Origin: Lysobacterales bacterium
GTDB lineage: Bacteria > Pseudomonadota > Gammaproteobacteria > Xanthomonadales > Rhodanobacteraceae
Length of the DNA: 9,586 nucleotides
Direction: 5' to 3'
Assembly (NCBI GenBank): GCA_013298265.1
Contig: JAAFHE010000095.1
Span: forward strand, 1-9,586
How positions within the stretch are numbered: position 1 is the stretch's first letter; every line of letters starts with the position of its first letter. The translations under genes and the position numbers were made by a program. The notes below the pieces were generated by a model. The model had not been told where the DNA came from. It saw only the letters and a program-made list of their open reading frames with translations, and ran no database searches. This document shows, in pieces, positions 1-6,718 of this stretch.

Positions 1-914
1 GGCTGCGGCGCGAGGCGGCCGTAGCCTTGGGCGAGCACGCTGGCGGCGAATTCGACCTCGCGATCGTCGCGTTCCGCCAGTTGCAGCAGCAGGCGCAGGC
101 CGGCCTCCTGCTGCGCCGGGCCTTCGTCGCTGAGCAACTGCAGCACCAGCGCGCGGCCGACGCGGCTCTGCGACTGGCTTTCCCAGAGTTCGCGCAATCC
201 CTGGCGTAGCCGTGTCAGCAGGTCCGGTGTTGGCGGTTCCAGCTGTAGCTGCGCACGCAGGGCTTCGAACGCATCGGCGGTGGCGTTGCCGGCATAGGCG
301 CGGCGCACGGTATCGAGGTGCTGCTGCGCGTCGCGCCAGGCCGCGCAGCGCCGCTGGCGTTCGGCAAGTCGTTGCACGCGCGCTTCCAGGCTGGCGCGCG
401 CGAGCGCCTGCGCCGCGGCGTCCAGGCCGCGCAGCAGTTCGGTATCCAGGGTCGTCGGCGCTGCGGCCGTACCCATATCGCTGCAGTCGTCGTGTAGTTC
501 CGCCGCCGCCGCCGCGGCAGCGCGCTCGCCACGCTGAATGCCTTGCGCGATGGCTTCCATCGATTGCGCTGGCGACAGGTCGGACCTCAGCTCGCCGAAC
601 CGCTGACGGTCCTGCGCCACGGCCGCGGCATCGTGGTTGCGGCGCCACTGCGACGGCGAGAACGCGCGCCGAGGATCGGTGGCGGCCTGGGCTTCATCCG
701 CTTCATCGCTGGACTCGCCGGTGTCGGCTGCGGCGGAAGCCGGCGCGGCTTCGGCTGGCAGGGGCAGCGCGGCCGGCGCCGTCACCGCGGAGCGCCGCGG
801 CGGATCCGGGCGCATTGACTCGGGCTGCAGTGCCCAGGCGAACAGGGCGACGTGCAGCGCGACGACCGCGAGCAGCAGCGGATAGTTGATACGGGATGCA
901 TGAGGTTCGCGCAT
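1..914 (-). CDS. Membrane-anchored Ala/Pro-rich hypothetical protein (C-terminus cut by window edge)
   Basis: An open frame without stops runs from an ATG at 914 to base 1 and continues off the left edge; at least 304 codons are visible. I do not recognise the family. The N-terminus MREPHASRINY is followed by one hydrophobic segment (about residues 12-30, PLLLAVVALHVALFAWAL), probably a single-pass inner-membrane anchor or uncleaved signal. Residues about 35-85 are rich in Pro, Ala, Ser and acids, like a disordered periplasmic linker. From about residue 90 onward the chain is rich in Ala, Gln, Arg, Glu and Leu and looks helical. The last visible stretch (AQQEAGLRLLLQLAER, then ASVLAQGYGRLA) faintly resembles Sel1/TPR-type helical repeats, but this is a guess. 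The gene is divergent from the EAL gene across a gap of about 125 bp. The plus-strand frames over it are Arg/Ala-rich and look like GC shadows. No clear Shine-Dalgarno precedes the ATG. Confidence 0.7.
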   Translation of the reverse strand, partial: MREPHASRINYPLLLAVVALHVALFAWALQPESMRPDPPRRSAVTAPAALPLPAEAAPASAAADTGESSDEADEAQAATDPRRAFSPSQWRRNHDAAAVAQDRQRFGELRSDLSPAQSMEAIAQGIQRGERAAAAAAAELHDDCSDMGTAAAPTTLDTELLRGLDAAAQALARASLEARVQRLAERQRRCAAWRDAQQHLDTVRRAYAGNATADAFEALRAQLQLEPPTPDLLTRLRQGLRELWESQSQSRVGRALVLQLLSDEGPAQQEAGLRLLLQLAERDDREVEFAASVLAQGYGRLAPQ

Positions 915-1004
915 GGGCGCCGCGGCTGGCCGGAGACGCGCCAGCCTAAAACAACCGGCGCGTCGCGCGCATGGGTCGGTGCGCGATGGCGGCGCGCGAC
1001 CGGC

Positions 1005-1010
1005 TACACT
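1005..1010 (+). promoter_or_regulatory. Putative -10 element (TACACT) of the EAL gene
   Basis: TACACT sits inside GCTACACTCGG (1004-1014), a string repeated exactly on the minus strand ahead of corC. No convincing TTGACA lies 16-18 bp upstream. Transcription would start near 1017, which excludes the upstream ATGs at 971 and 986 and favours the GTG at 1040 as the translation start. Confidence 0.4.
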
Positions 1011-1039
1011 CGGGACCGCCCGCCCTGCAGGTTGACCGC

Positions 1040-3079
1040 GTGGAACTCGAACGCCCGCCGCGCCGTGATCGTCTGAGTACCCGCCTGACCCGCATCGTGC
1101 TGCTGAGCACCTTGCTGATCGGTGGTGCGCTGTCACTGGTGCAGGTGCTCGCCGATGCGCGCAGCCACAGCGGGGAACTCGATTTTTCCGGCCGTCAGGC
1201 GCTGACCACGCTCAAGCGCGCGGCAACCGAATCGGTCTATGAGATCGATGCCGAGCTGGCCGGGCAGGTACTCGAAGGCCTGTCCGCATTTCCCGGCGTG
1301 TATCGCGCCGAAATCCGCATGTTGCCGTCCACGGTGCTCGCACAGCGCCAGGGTGAGCTGCTGCAGAGTCCCTGGCGCAGCATCAGTGACAGCCTGTTCG
1401 GTGCCGAGCGCGACTACCGCGAGACGCTGATTGATCCGCGTAGCGGCGCGGCGCTGGGTGAACTCAGCGTGCGCGTCGATACCTACGTGCGCGGCCGCGA
1501 TTTCCTCGCCCGCACCGGTCTGGTGTTCGGCGTCGGGCTGGCCTGGGCCTCGCTGCTCGGGCTGGTCCTGCTCGCCGTGGTCAATCGCGTGCTGACCGGC
1601 CCGCTCGAACGTCTGGCCGGCGAGCTCGCCGACCGCGATGCGCTGACGCCCGAAACCGTGTTGGTCAAGGTGCCCGACAACCACGAGTATGACGAGCTGG
1701 GCCGTCTCGCCCGGGCGGTCAACAGCCTGCTTGCGGGGATCCGCGAGAATCTCGCGCGGCGCTCCGAGGCCGAAGCGCGCGCCAACTATCTGCAGCAGTT
1801 CGACGACCTGACCAATCTGCCGAATCGTCATCTGCTGATGACCCGGCTTGGCCACGCCGTCGCCACGGCTGCGTCGCGCGGCGCACCGCGTGCCTTGCTG
1901 ATCGTGGATTTGTGCAATCTGCGCAGGATCAACGACACCTACGGACGCGCGACCGGCGATGACGTGCTGCGTGAGCTTGCTCGGCGCCTCGATACGATCG
2001 ACGGCGTGTTCGTCGCGCGTGTCGTCGAGGACAAGTTCGCGCTGCTGCTGGACGAGGGCGCGTCGCGGGCAGCGGTCGAACAGTTGCTGGCCGAGATCAA
2101 GATTGGCCTGGCCGCGCCGCTGATGCTGCCGTCCGGCCAGTTACAGCTCGACTTGCGCGCCGGCAGCGCGGTCTATCCCGACGATGCCGACGGCGCCGAA
2201 AGTTTGCTGCAGAACGCGGAGTCTGCCCTGGAACAGGCCAAGGGCGACGGCCTGCGCAGCGCCGCCTTCTTCGATGCTGCGCGCGATGACGAGTCGTCGA
2301 CGCGCCGGCGCCTGAGCCAGGACCTGCGCCGCCACGCGATCGGCGACGAGCTCCAACTTGTGTTCGATCCGCTGGTGGCTGCGGGCAATGGCCGCGTGCA
2401 CGGGCTCGAAGCGCTGCTGCGCTGGCAGCATCCGGAGTTCGGCCTGCTGCGCCCGGCCAGCTTCATCCGCCTGGCGGAAGAAAACGGCACGATCCAGGTG
2501 CTCGGCGACTGGGTGCTGCAGCAGTCCTGCGCGCGCGCCGTAGCCTGGCGCGCGGCGGGATACACGCTGCCGGTGTCGGTCAACGTGTCGGGCGTGCAGC
2601 TACGCGAACGCAACCTGCATGAGCGTGTCGCGGCGGTGCTCGAGGCCAGTGGCCTGCCGGGTTCCGCGCTGGAGCTGGAGATCACCGAAACAGCAATTGT
2701 GGATAATGTTAAATACGCCGCGGAATCCCTGCGCCGCCTGCGCGCCCTTGGTGTCGGTATCGCAATCGACGACTTCGGCACCGGCCACGCATCGCTGGGA
2801 TACCTCAAGCAACTGCCGGTGACCAAGCTCAAGATCGACATGAGTTTCGTGCGCGACGTGCTGACCGACCTCAGCGACGCGACCATCGTGCGCGCGATCG
2901 TCGGCCTGGGCCACAGTCTCGGCCTGCAGGTCGCCGCTGAAGGCGTGGAGACGCCCGGGCAGCGCCGTTTTCTCGAGGACATCGGCTGCGACCTGCTGCA
3001 GGGAATGCTGTTCGGCTGCGGCCTGCGCGAGAGCGATGCGCTGGGCTATGCGCGGCAGCGGCAGGTGATCGCCGGCTGA
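1040..3079 (+). CDS. Membrane c-di-GMP phosphodiesterase: sensor-HAMP-degenerate GGDEF-EAL
   Basis: Predicted to hydrolyse cyclic di-GMP in response to a periplasmic or membrane cue. Numbered from the GTG at 1040 (679 aa): transmembrane helix about 18-38, periplasmic region about 39-155 with no recognised fold, second helix about 159-184, HAMP-like linker about 185-240, GGDEF-type domain from about 255 (DDLTNLPNR) and EAL domain from about 437 to 650. The GGDEF signature reads VEDKF (329-333), so both glycines and the glutamate are lost and cyclase activity is unlikely. The EAL site looks complete: E457-A-L, N515 in SVNVS, E547 in EITET, DDFGTG with D577 and D578, K598 in LKID, E634 in AAEGVE, and Q654. 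The frame is open back to an ATG at 971, but a putative -10 box lies within that extension; an AGG at 1029-1031 is suitably placed for the GTG. The gene stands alone and converges on the binding-protein gene. Confidence 0.9.
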   Translation: MELERPPRRDRLSTRLTRIVLLSTLLIGGALSLVQVLADARSHSGELDFSGRQALTTLKRAATESVYEIDAELAGQVLEGLSAFPGVYRAEIRMLPSTVLAQRQGELLQSPWRSISDSLFGAERDYRETLIDPRSGAALGELSVRVDTYVRGRDFLARTGLVFGVGLAWASLLGLVLLAVVNRVLTGPLERLAGELADRDALTPETVLVKVPDNHEYDELGRLARAVNSLLAGIRENLARRSEAEARANYLQQFDDLTNLPNRHLLMTRLGHAVATAASRGAPRALLIVDLCNLRRINDTYGRATGDDVLRELARRLDTIDGVFVARVVEDKFALLLDEGASRAAVEQLLAEIKIGLAAPLMLPSGQLQLDLRAGSAVYPDDADGAESLLQNAESALEQAKGDGLRSAAFFDAARDDESSTRRRLSQDLRRHAIGDELQLVFDPLVAAGNGRVHGLEALLRWQHPEFGLLRPASFIRLAEENGTIQVLGDWVLQQSCARAVAWRAAGYTLPVSVNVSGVQLRERNLHERVAAVLEASGLPGSALELEITETAIVDNVKYAAESLRRLRALGVGIAIDDFGTGHASLGYLKQLPVTKLKIDMSFVRDVLTDLSDATIVRAIVGLGHSLGLQVAAEGVETPGQRRFLEDIGCDLLQGMLFGCGLRESDALGYARQRQVIAG

Positions 3080-3257
3080 GCCCTGCGTTGCGCGGCGTGG
3101 TACGGACCGGTCTCAAAGTTCTTCCGCTGCGCAGGGCATGGCCGTCCTCGGCCGATGCGAAGGAACACACGCAGCCGAACGCGCGGGCTCAGGCGGGATT
3201 GTGGCGATCTGGCGTTGTGCACAAGAGCGATCGTGCCAGGACCGGTTCGGAACTTCC
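3080..3257. other. Intergenic region between convergent genes, weak inverted repeats
   Basis: No credible gene is seen; the frames crossing it are compositional shadows. Two weak foldable elements occur: 8-bp arms GCCCTGCG (3080-3087) and CGCAGGGC (3130-3137) separated by 42 bases, and a hairpin GCATGGCC/GGCCGATGC (3136-3158) with one bulged base and a 6-nt loop. Neither has a following T-run on either strand, so a bidirectional terminator function is only a possibility. Confidence 0.25.
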
Positions 3258-4046
3258 CTAAGGGCCGGAACCCAGGCCATGGCGCTTGCGTAGCTGTTCG
3301 ATGGTGCCGTCGCTGAGCAGTTCGGCGAGGCCTGCGTCGCAGGCCGGGCGTGCCGCCGCCGCGATGTCGGACTGGCGTGACCAGGCGATGTGCAGGGCGG
3401 GTTCCTCGATCGGCGGCTGCAGCATTTCCAGCTCCGCGCCGCGCAGCAGCGGATCGGTGCGCAGCAGGTATTCGGCGACCCAGCGATCGGCGAAGGCCAG
3501 GTCGACGCGGCCATGTGCGAGTTTGCGCAGGTTGACGCTGTCGCTCGCGGCTTCCTCGCGGTTGAGGTAGGCGGCGCGATCAAATGTCGCGTTGTTTATG
3601 TAGTCGCGAACTATGCCGATGCGGTATTGCGAGACGCTGCGCAACGCGGCGTCGAGATCCTCGGACGGATCCTGCGCATAGGCGATGGCATCGGAGCGGC
3701 GTCGGTACAGACCGACCGGGCCGCCGGGGAACGAGATTGAAAATGCGAACTCCGCCTCGCGCCGCGTGCTGCGGTATTCCGGCATGACGCCGGCGTAGTC
3801 GCCGCGCAGTCCGAGCATCAGCGCGCGCGCCCATGGCATCACGTCGATCTTTACGTCGACACCGTGACGCGCGCAGGCATCGCGCACGACTTCGGCCGCA
3901 TAGCCCTGGTCGGGCAGCGCGGAACCGACATAGGGCGGCCATTCGAGCGTGGCCAGACGCACCTGCAGCCGCGCCGGCTGCTGCGCCGCCAGCGGCATGC
4001 AGATCAGCGACAGGGCGATTGCGGAAAAGACGGAGACAGCGCGCAT
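3258..4046 (-). CDS. Periplasmic solute-binding protein, family 3 (SBP_bac_3-like), orphan
   Basis: A 262-residue protein with a clear signal peptide: MRAVSVFSAIALSLICMPLAAQQ, with likely cleavage after LAA at residue 21. The mature start (LQVRLATLEWPPYVG) matches the usual first strand of family-3 extracellular solute-binding proteins, which bind amino acids or related small polar solutes in the periplasm. YAAEVVRDACARHGVDVKI and the later VDLAFADRWVAEYLL fit the two-lobe fold, in which the second lobe begins near RIGIVRDY. The length is typical for the family. No ABC permease or ATPase gene is next to it, so it may be an orphan receptor that feeds a distant transporter or a signalling protein, or a catalytically altered paralogue. 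The ligand cannot be read from the sequence. It lies 49 bp downstream of the Lnb-like gene on the same strand but has its own -10-like box, so it may be transcribed separately. The family assignment is firmer than the role. Confidence 0.85.
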   Translation of the reverse strand: MRAVSVFSAIALSLICMPLAAQQPARLQVRLATLEWPPYVGSALPDQGYAAEVVRDACARHGVDVKIDVMPWARALMLGLRGDYAGVMPEYRSTRREAEFAFSISFPGGPVGLYRRRSDAIAYAQDPSEDLDAALRSVSQYRIGIVRDYINNATFDRAAYLNREEAASDSVNLRKLAHGRVDLAFADRWVAEYLLRTDPLLRGAELEMLQPPIEEPALHIAWSRQSDIAAAARPACDAGLAELLSDGTIEQLRKRHGLGSGP

Positions 4047-4052
4047 CGACGG

Positions 4053-4058
4053 ATTCTA
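4053..4058 (-). promoter_or_regulatory. Putative -10 element (TAGAAT) of the solute-binding protein gene
   Basis: On the minus strand the sequence reads GCTAGAATCCGTCGATG. The hexamer TAGAAT matches five of six bases of TATAAT and ends six bases before the ATG at 4046. Initiation at the usual distance would fall on or beside the start codon, suggesting a leaderless or near-leaderless mRNA. No clear -35 is seen. Confidence 0.35.
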
Positions 4059-4095
4059 GCGCAAAGTGGAATTTCCGAGTTTCTCCACCGGGTGC

Positions 4096-5397
4096 TCATG
4101 CGCTGTCCGCTGGTGATGCCGGCGCGCGCAGCAGGCGCCAGGCCAGCACGAGGTGTGGCGGCAGCAGCAGCGCGATCCAGACCGCGTTGTTCTGCAGCGA
4201 CTGCGGCAGCAGTTTGACAACCAGGGCCAGCAGCGCCATCACCAGTACCGTCCAGGCCAGCACCCGCGTGACGCGACCGCTGCGCGCCTGCGGCCGGCGC
4301 ATGTGCCACAGCGCAGGCAGCAACACCAGCAGCAGCGGATTGACCAGCAGCAGGTTCTCGTTGCGCCAGGCCGATACATGGTCGGTCAGGCCCCATAGCG
4401 CGGCGAGCATCAGACCGGCGAGTCCGGCGAGCAGCGCGAACGCGCAGGCCGCGAACGCGAATACACGCGCAGCGCGCGGCCGGGGCGTACGGGCGAGCAT
4501 CAGCAGCAGCAGGCTGAGCACGCCGCTCGCGACCGCCACCGGTGCGGTGTAGCCGATCGGGTAGGGGCCATGCCGGCGCAGCCACGCCTCGTCCGCCGCG
4601 GCCAGTTGCGGCCCAGGCATGCCGAGGACGCGGCTCGCGCCGACCAGCGGCACCTGGTTGCCGTTGCTGTCCTCGACGCGCACCAGCGGCAGGTGCCGGG
4701 CGAACTCGGCCGGAATGAAGCTCTCCTCCCAGAACGACAGGCGCCGGTCCGCGTAGGGACCCAGGCCCAGGTCCATCGGCAGCATCAGCCCGGGCAGCGG
4801 CGCCAGCAGGCTGTCGGCCTGCAGGCGATAGGTATAGCCGCGCGAGCGGGTGACCAGGCTGCGCTGGATCGCGCCGCCGAGCACGCGGTCGAGCGCGTCG
4901 CGCACCTTCGTCGAGCAGTTCGAAGTGAAGTATTCGTAGCGGTACTTGGCGTTTTCGGGCTGCAGGTTCCAGCGCAGGAAATCGCGTAGCTGCAAACGTT
5001 GCGCCGGGGTCAGGTGCAGTTCCTGCTCGAGCACCGCGCGGCCTTCGTCGCGGTAGTAGGCGAGATCCTGCTCCAGCCGCGTGGCCTCGATGGTGTAGCG
5101 CATGTGGCCGCGCAGGAAATTGCGGAAGAAGGATTCTTCCTCGAAGTCGAAGATGCCGTAGTTGTAGCTGACCGCTTCGCCGCTGCGACGGTCGCGGATC
5201 GCGATGGCGTTGTGGCCGAAGCGTTCCCAGTAGACGGCCCCGGGGCCGAAGGTCAGCAGGGAGATCTGCAGTTCGCTGCCGGGTTCGTCGATCCCGGCAG
5301 GTTCCTGTGCGATGGCGAGGTGCGCCAACAGCAGCAACAGCAGGCCGGCCAGCAGCAGCCGGCCGCACTGCCGCCGGCTTTCAGTTCGCATGCACAC
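4096..5397 (-). CDS. DUF4105 / Lnb-like protein: periplasmic domain plus five membrane helices
   Basis: A 433-residue protein with an N-terminal signal sequence (hydrophobic 13-30, ending AIAQE), a soluble domain of about 240 residues placed in the periplasm, and five hydrophobic helices at about 281-302, 310-336, 349-366, 377-397 and 404-423. The soluble part matches the DUF4105 family, with the candidate thiol-catalytic residues H62 in ERFGHNAIAI and C161 in FTSNCSTKVRD, plus the family-like YNYGIFDF and RGHMRYTIEA. From memory, this family has been renamed for Lnb, a lipoprotein N-acyltransferase of Bacteroidota; activity here is inferred, not shown. The start overlaps the end of corC: the ATG at 5397 gives a 17-base overlap and the in-frame ATG at 5391 an 11-base overlap, with no Shine-Dalgarno for either, so translational coupling is likely. 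Gammaproteobacterial corC/ybeX is commonly followed by lnt, which makes the Lnb-like neighbour notable. A plain DUF4105 protein of other function remains possible. Confidence 0.85.
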   Translation of the reverse strand: MCMRTESRRQCGRLLLAGLLLLLLAHLAIAQEPAGIDEPGSELQISLLTFGPGAVYWERFGHNAIAIRDRRSGEAVSYNYGIFDFEEESFFRNFLRGHMRYTIEATRLEQDLAYYRDEGRAVLEQELHLTPAQRLQLRDFLRWNLQPENAKYRYEYFTSNCSTKVRDALDRVLGGAIQRSLVTRSRGYTYRLQADSLLAPLPGLMLPMDLGLGPYADRRLSFWEESFIPAEFARHLPLVRVEDSNGNQVPLVGASRVLGMPGPQLAAADEAWLRRHGPYPIGYTAPVAVASGVLSLLLLMLARTPRPRAARVFAFAACAFALLAGLAGLMLAALWGLTDHVSAWRNENLLLVNPLLLVLLPALWHMRRPQARSGRVTRVLAWTVLVMALLALVVKLLPQSLQNNAVWIALLLPPHLVLAWRLLRAPASPADSA

Positions 5398-6226
5398 GCA
5401 CGATGAACTGGTGGACGCGGCGGTCGTCGGCCTTGTTTACGTGGAAGTCGAAGCCGCCGAGCGTGATTTCCTCACCGGCTTCCGGCAGGTGGCCGAACTC
5501 GGCCGTGACCATGCCGCCGACCGTGTCGAACTCCTCGTCGAGGAAGGCGCTGCCGAAGCGTTCGTTGAATTCCGCGATCGGCGTCAGTGCGTTGACCAGC
5601 CACTGGCCATCGACTTCGGTCATCTGGCGCGAATCGGCCTCGTCATCGTCGTCGTCGTGTTCGTCGTCGATGTCGCCGACGATCTGTTCGAGCACGTCCT
5701 CGATCGTGATGAGTCCGGCCACGCCGCCGTATTCGTCGACCACGATGGCCATGTGGTTGTGCGAGAGACGGAATTCCTTCAGCAGGACGTTGAGCTTCTT
5801 CGACGCCGGGATCAGTGCGACCGGGCGCAGTAGCTGGCTGATGTCCGCCGGCACGCCGTCGGCGAGGCAGCGCAGCAGGTCCTTGGCCAGCAGGATGCCG
5901 AGAATCTCGTCCTTCTCGTCGCCGTGCACCGGAAAGCGCGAATGCCCCGATTCGATGACGATCGCAAGGTTGTCGGCGAATGGCGCGTCCGACGCCAGGG
6001 CCACGACCTGACCGCGCGGCACCATGACATCGGCGACAGTGAGGTCGGCGACGTCGATCGCGCCCTCGACCATGGAAAGGGTGTCGTTGGAAAGCAGGCC
6101 GTTGGCCTGGGCCTGACGCAGCTCGTCAAGCAGTTCCTCGATATTGCGCGGTTCGCCCGACAGGGCCTGGCTCAGACGCTCGAACCAGGAACGGTGGGCG
6201 GGCGTACTAGGGTGGTCCTCGCTCAT
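5381..6226 (-). CDS. corC: CorC/YbeX-type CBS-pair protein
   Basis: A 281-residue soluble protein close to E. coli CorC (YbeX) in order and length (292 there). From the ATG at 6226 it begins MSEDHPS; GEPRNIEELLDEL (24-36) and DVMVPRGQV (66-74) are typical of the family. A CBS pair spans about 67-185 (SGHSRFPV 93-100, ILGILLAKDLL 108-118, MAIVVDEYGGVAGLITIEDV 159-178), followed by the CorC_HlyC domain about 202-280 (FDTVGGMV, FGHLPEAG). An acidic run lies at 185-197. The DUF21 membrane domain of the long transporter forms is absent. The family was named for Mg/Co efflux; YbeX has also been linked to ribosome metabolism, so the exact role is open. The frame continues upstream to 6613, but that extension resembles no CorC and would contain the antisense of a radC relic and the putative promoter, so 6226 is preferred. 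It overlaps the Lnb-like gene at its 3' end. Confidence 0.93.
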   Translation of the reverse strand: MSEDHPSTPAHRSWFERLSQALSGEPRNIEELLDELRQAQANGLLSNDTLSMVEGAIDVADLTVADVMVPRGQVVALASDAPFADNLAIVIESGHSRFPVHGDEKDEILGILLAKDLLRCLADGVPADISQLLRPVALIPASKKLNVLLKEFRLSHNHMAIVVDEYGGVAGLITIEDVLEQIVGDIDDEHDDDDDEADSRQMTEVDGQWLVNALTPIAEFNERFGSAFLDEEFDTVGGMVTAEFGHLPEAGEEITLGGFDFHVNKADDRRVHQFIVRVHAN

Positions 6227-6263
6227 CAGTCGCGGCAACATGCCCGGAGGGGGCGGGACGCCG

Positions 6264-6269
6264 AGTGTA
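6264..6269 (-). promoter_or_regulatory. Putative -10 element (TACACT) of the corC operon
   Basis: On the minus strand the sequence is GCTACACTCGG (6271-6261), identical over 11 bases to the box ahead of the EAL gene. Transcription would start near 6257, giving a leader of about 30 nt to the chosen corC ATG. The -35 region is poor. The repeated string ahead of two genes supports a housekeeping promoter, but only by pattern. Confidence 0.4.
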
Positions 6270-6271
6270 GC

Positions 6272-6480
6272 AGAGCGGTGCGGCGGCGCTATTTCGTCGC
6301 GCGCGGTATGCATTGTGCGGCGCCGCATCGGCGTAAGGCACTGAGAAACTGAAATAAATCCGGGTGTGGCCGATAGACGCTGAAACCCGGGGCGGCGTCG
6401 TGGCATTGCGCCCCGCCGCAGCGCACCGCGTTGCGGGAGCGGACGGCTATACGCGCATGTGATACGCGCATGTGCCCGGG
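6272..6480. other. Non-coding spacer between corC promoter and radC relic
   Basis: No credible gene is seen. It holds a 6-bp inverted repeat CCGGGT/ACCCGG (6360-6365 and 6385-6390), a 7-bp inverted repeat CGGGGCG/CGCCCCG (6388-6394 and 6409-6415, 14-nt loop) and the 13-bp tandem duplication listed separately. None has a T-run typical of an intrinsic terminator. The ybeY/phoH-type genes that often precede corC are not here. Confidence 0.5.
6449..6474. repeat. Perfect 13-bp tandem duplication
   Basis: ATACGCGCATGTG occurs twice head-to-tail with no intervening base (6449-6461 and 6462-6474). It lies just upstream of the radC relic. It may be a slippage product or scar; no known attachment or target-site motif is recognised. 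Confidence 0.9.
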
Positions 6481-6481
6481 A

Positions 6482-6622
6482 CTCGATGGGTGTCCCGAAA
6501 CGAGTTCCGAACTGTCCCATGGCTCGCTTGATGCTGCCGGTGTCTTCCCACGCGAAGTCGTCAAAGCAGCACTCAAGCACAACGCGGCGGCGGTCAGATT
6601 TGCGCACAATCATCCTTCCTAG
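6482..6622 (+). pseudogene. radC: RadC (JAB/MPN domain) relic
   Basis: The plus-strand frame ending at the TAG of 6620-6622 reads [13 protein letters not shown], then [20 protein letters not shown], then NHPS and stop. This matches the central block of RadC proteins (E-L-F-R-G-T-L-D-G-A, then YPREVVK, then NAAAVILAHNHPSG), including the HxH of the JAMM metal site (HNH, 6605-6613). It stops exactly where the conserved glycine should follow and lacks the downstream aspartate, so the metal site is incomplete. After a frameshift, bases 6625-6639 read VVSQA, faintly like the (A)EPSQA that normally follows; this is weak. The N-terminal helix-hairpin-helix part is absent. RadC-family genes occur both as chromosomal genes and in mobile or defence-rich islands, so the relic may mark an older island or a rearrangement. 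It has no plausible function as it stands. Confidence 0.75.
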
Positions 6623-6681
6623 AGGTAGTCAGCCAGGCGCCGGGCGCTTCAACGAGGCCGCAGCTATTCGCCGCGGATCAC

Positions 6682-6718
6682 GATCCGGGTGCGCGGGCCC
6701 GCGGCCCGCCGCTTGCAG
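6682..6718 (-). repeat. Spacer 1, exact copy of spacer 5
   Basis: This 37-nt spacer begins GATCCGGGTGCG and ends GCTTGCAG on the plus strand. It is identical over its full length to spacer 5 at 6970-7006. It is the most leader-distal spacer under the inferred orientation. Confidence 0.98.

Noticed and set aside
212..889. 225-residue plus-strand frame over the left-edge gene
   Set aside because: Arg/Ala/Pro-rich with no domain pattern, opposite a minus-strand frame with a clear membrane anchor and sensible composition; a GC-content shadow.
4004..5368. 454-residue minus-strand frame overlapping the Lnb-like gene
   Set aside because: It is longer than the real gene but consists of Arg/Ala/Pro/Gly stretches, while the adjacent frame shows a signal peptide, conserved motifs and five helices.
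5640..5680. GTC/GTCGTC simple repeat as a regulatory or satellite element
   Set aside because: It encodes the acidic Asp/Glu run of CorC residues about 185-197, a common feature of that family.
6411..6426. CCGCAGCG near 6416 as a tracrRNA anti-repeat or a degenerate repeat
   Set aside because: Only eight bases match the repeat in a GC-rich context, with no further complementarity and no promoter or terminator around it.
6227..6613. N-terminal extension of corC back to an ATG at 6613
   Set aside because: The extra 129 residues match nothing in CorC, would run antisense through the radC relic and the putative promoter, and MSED at 6226 agrees with known CorC starts.
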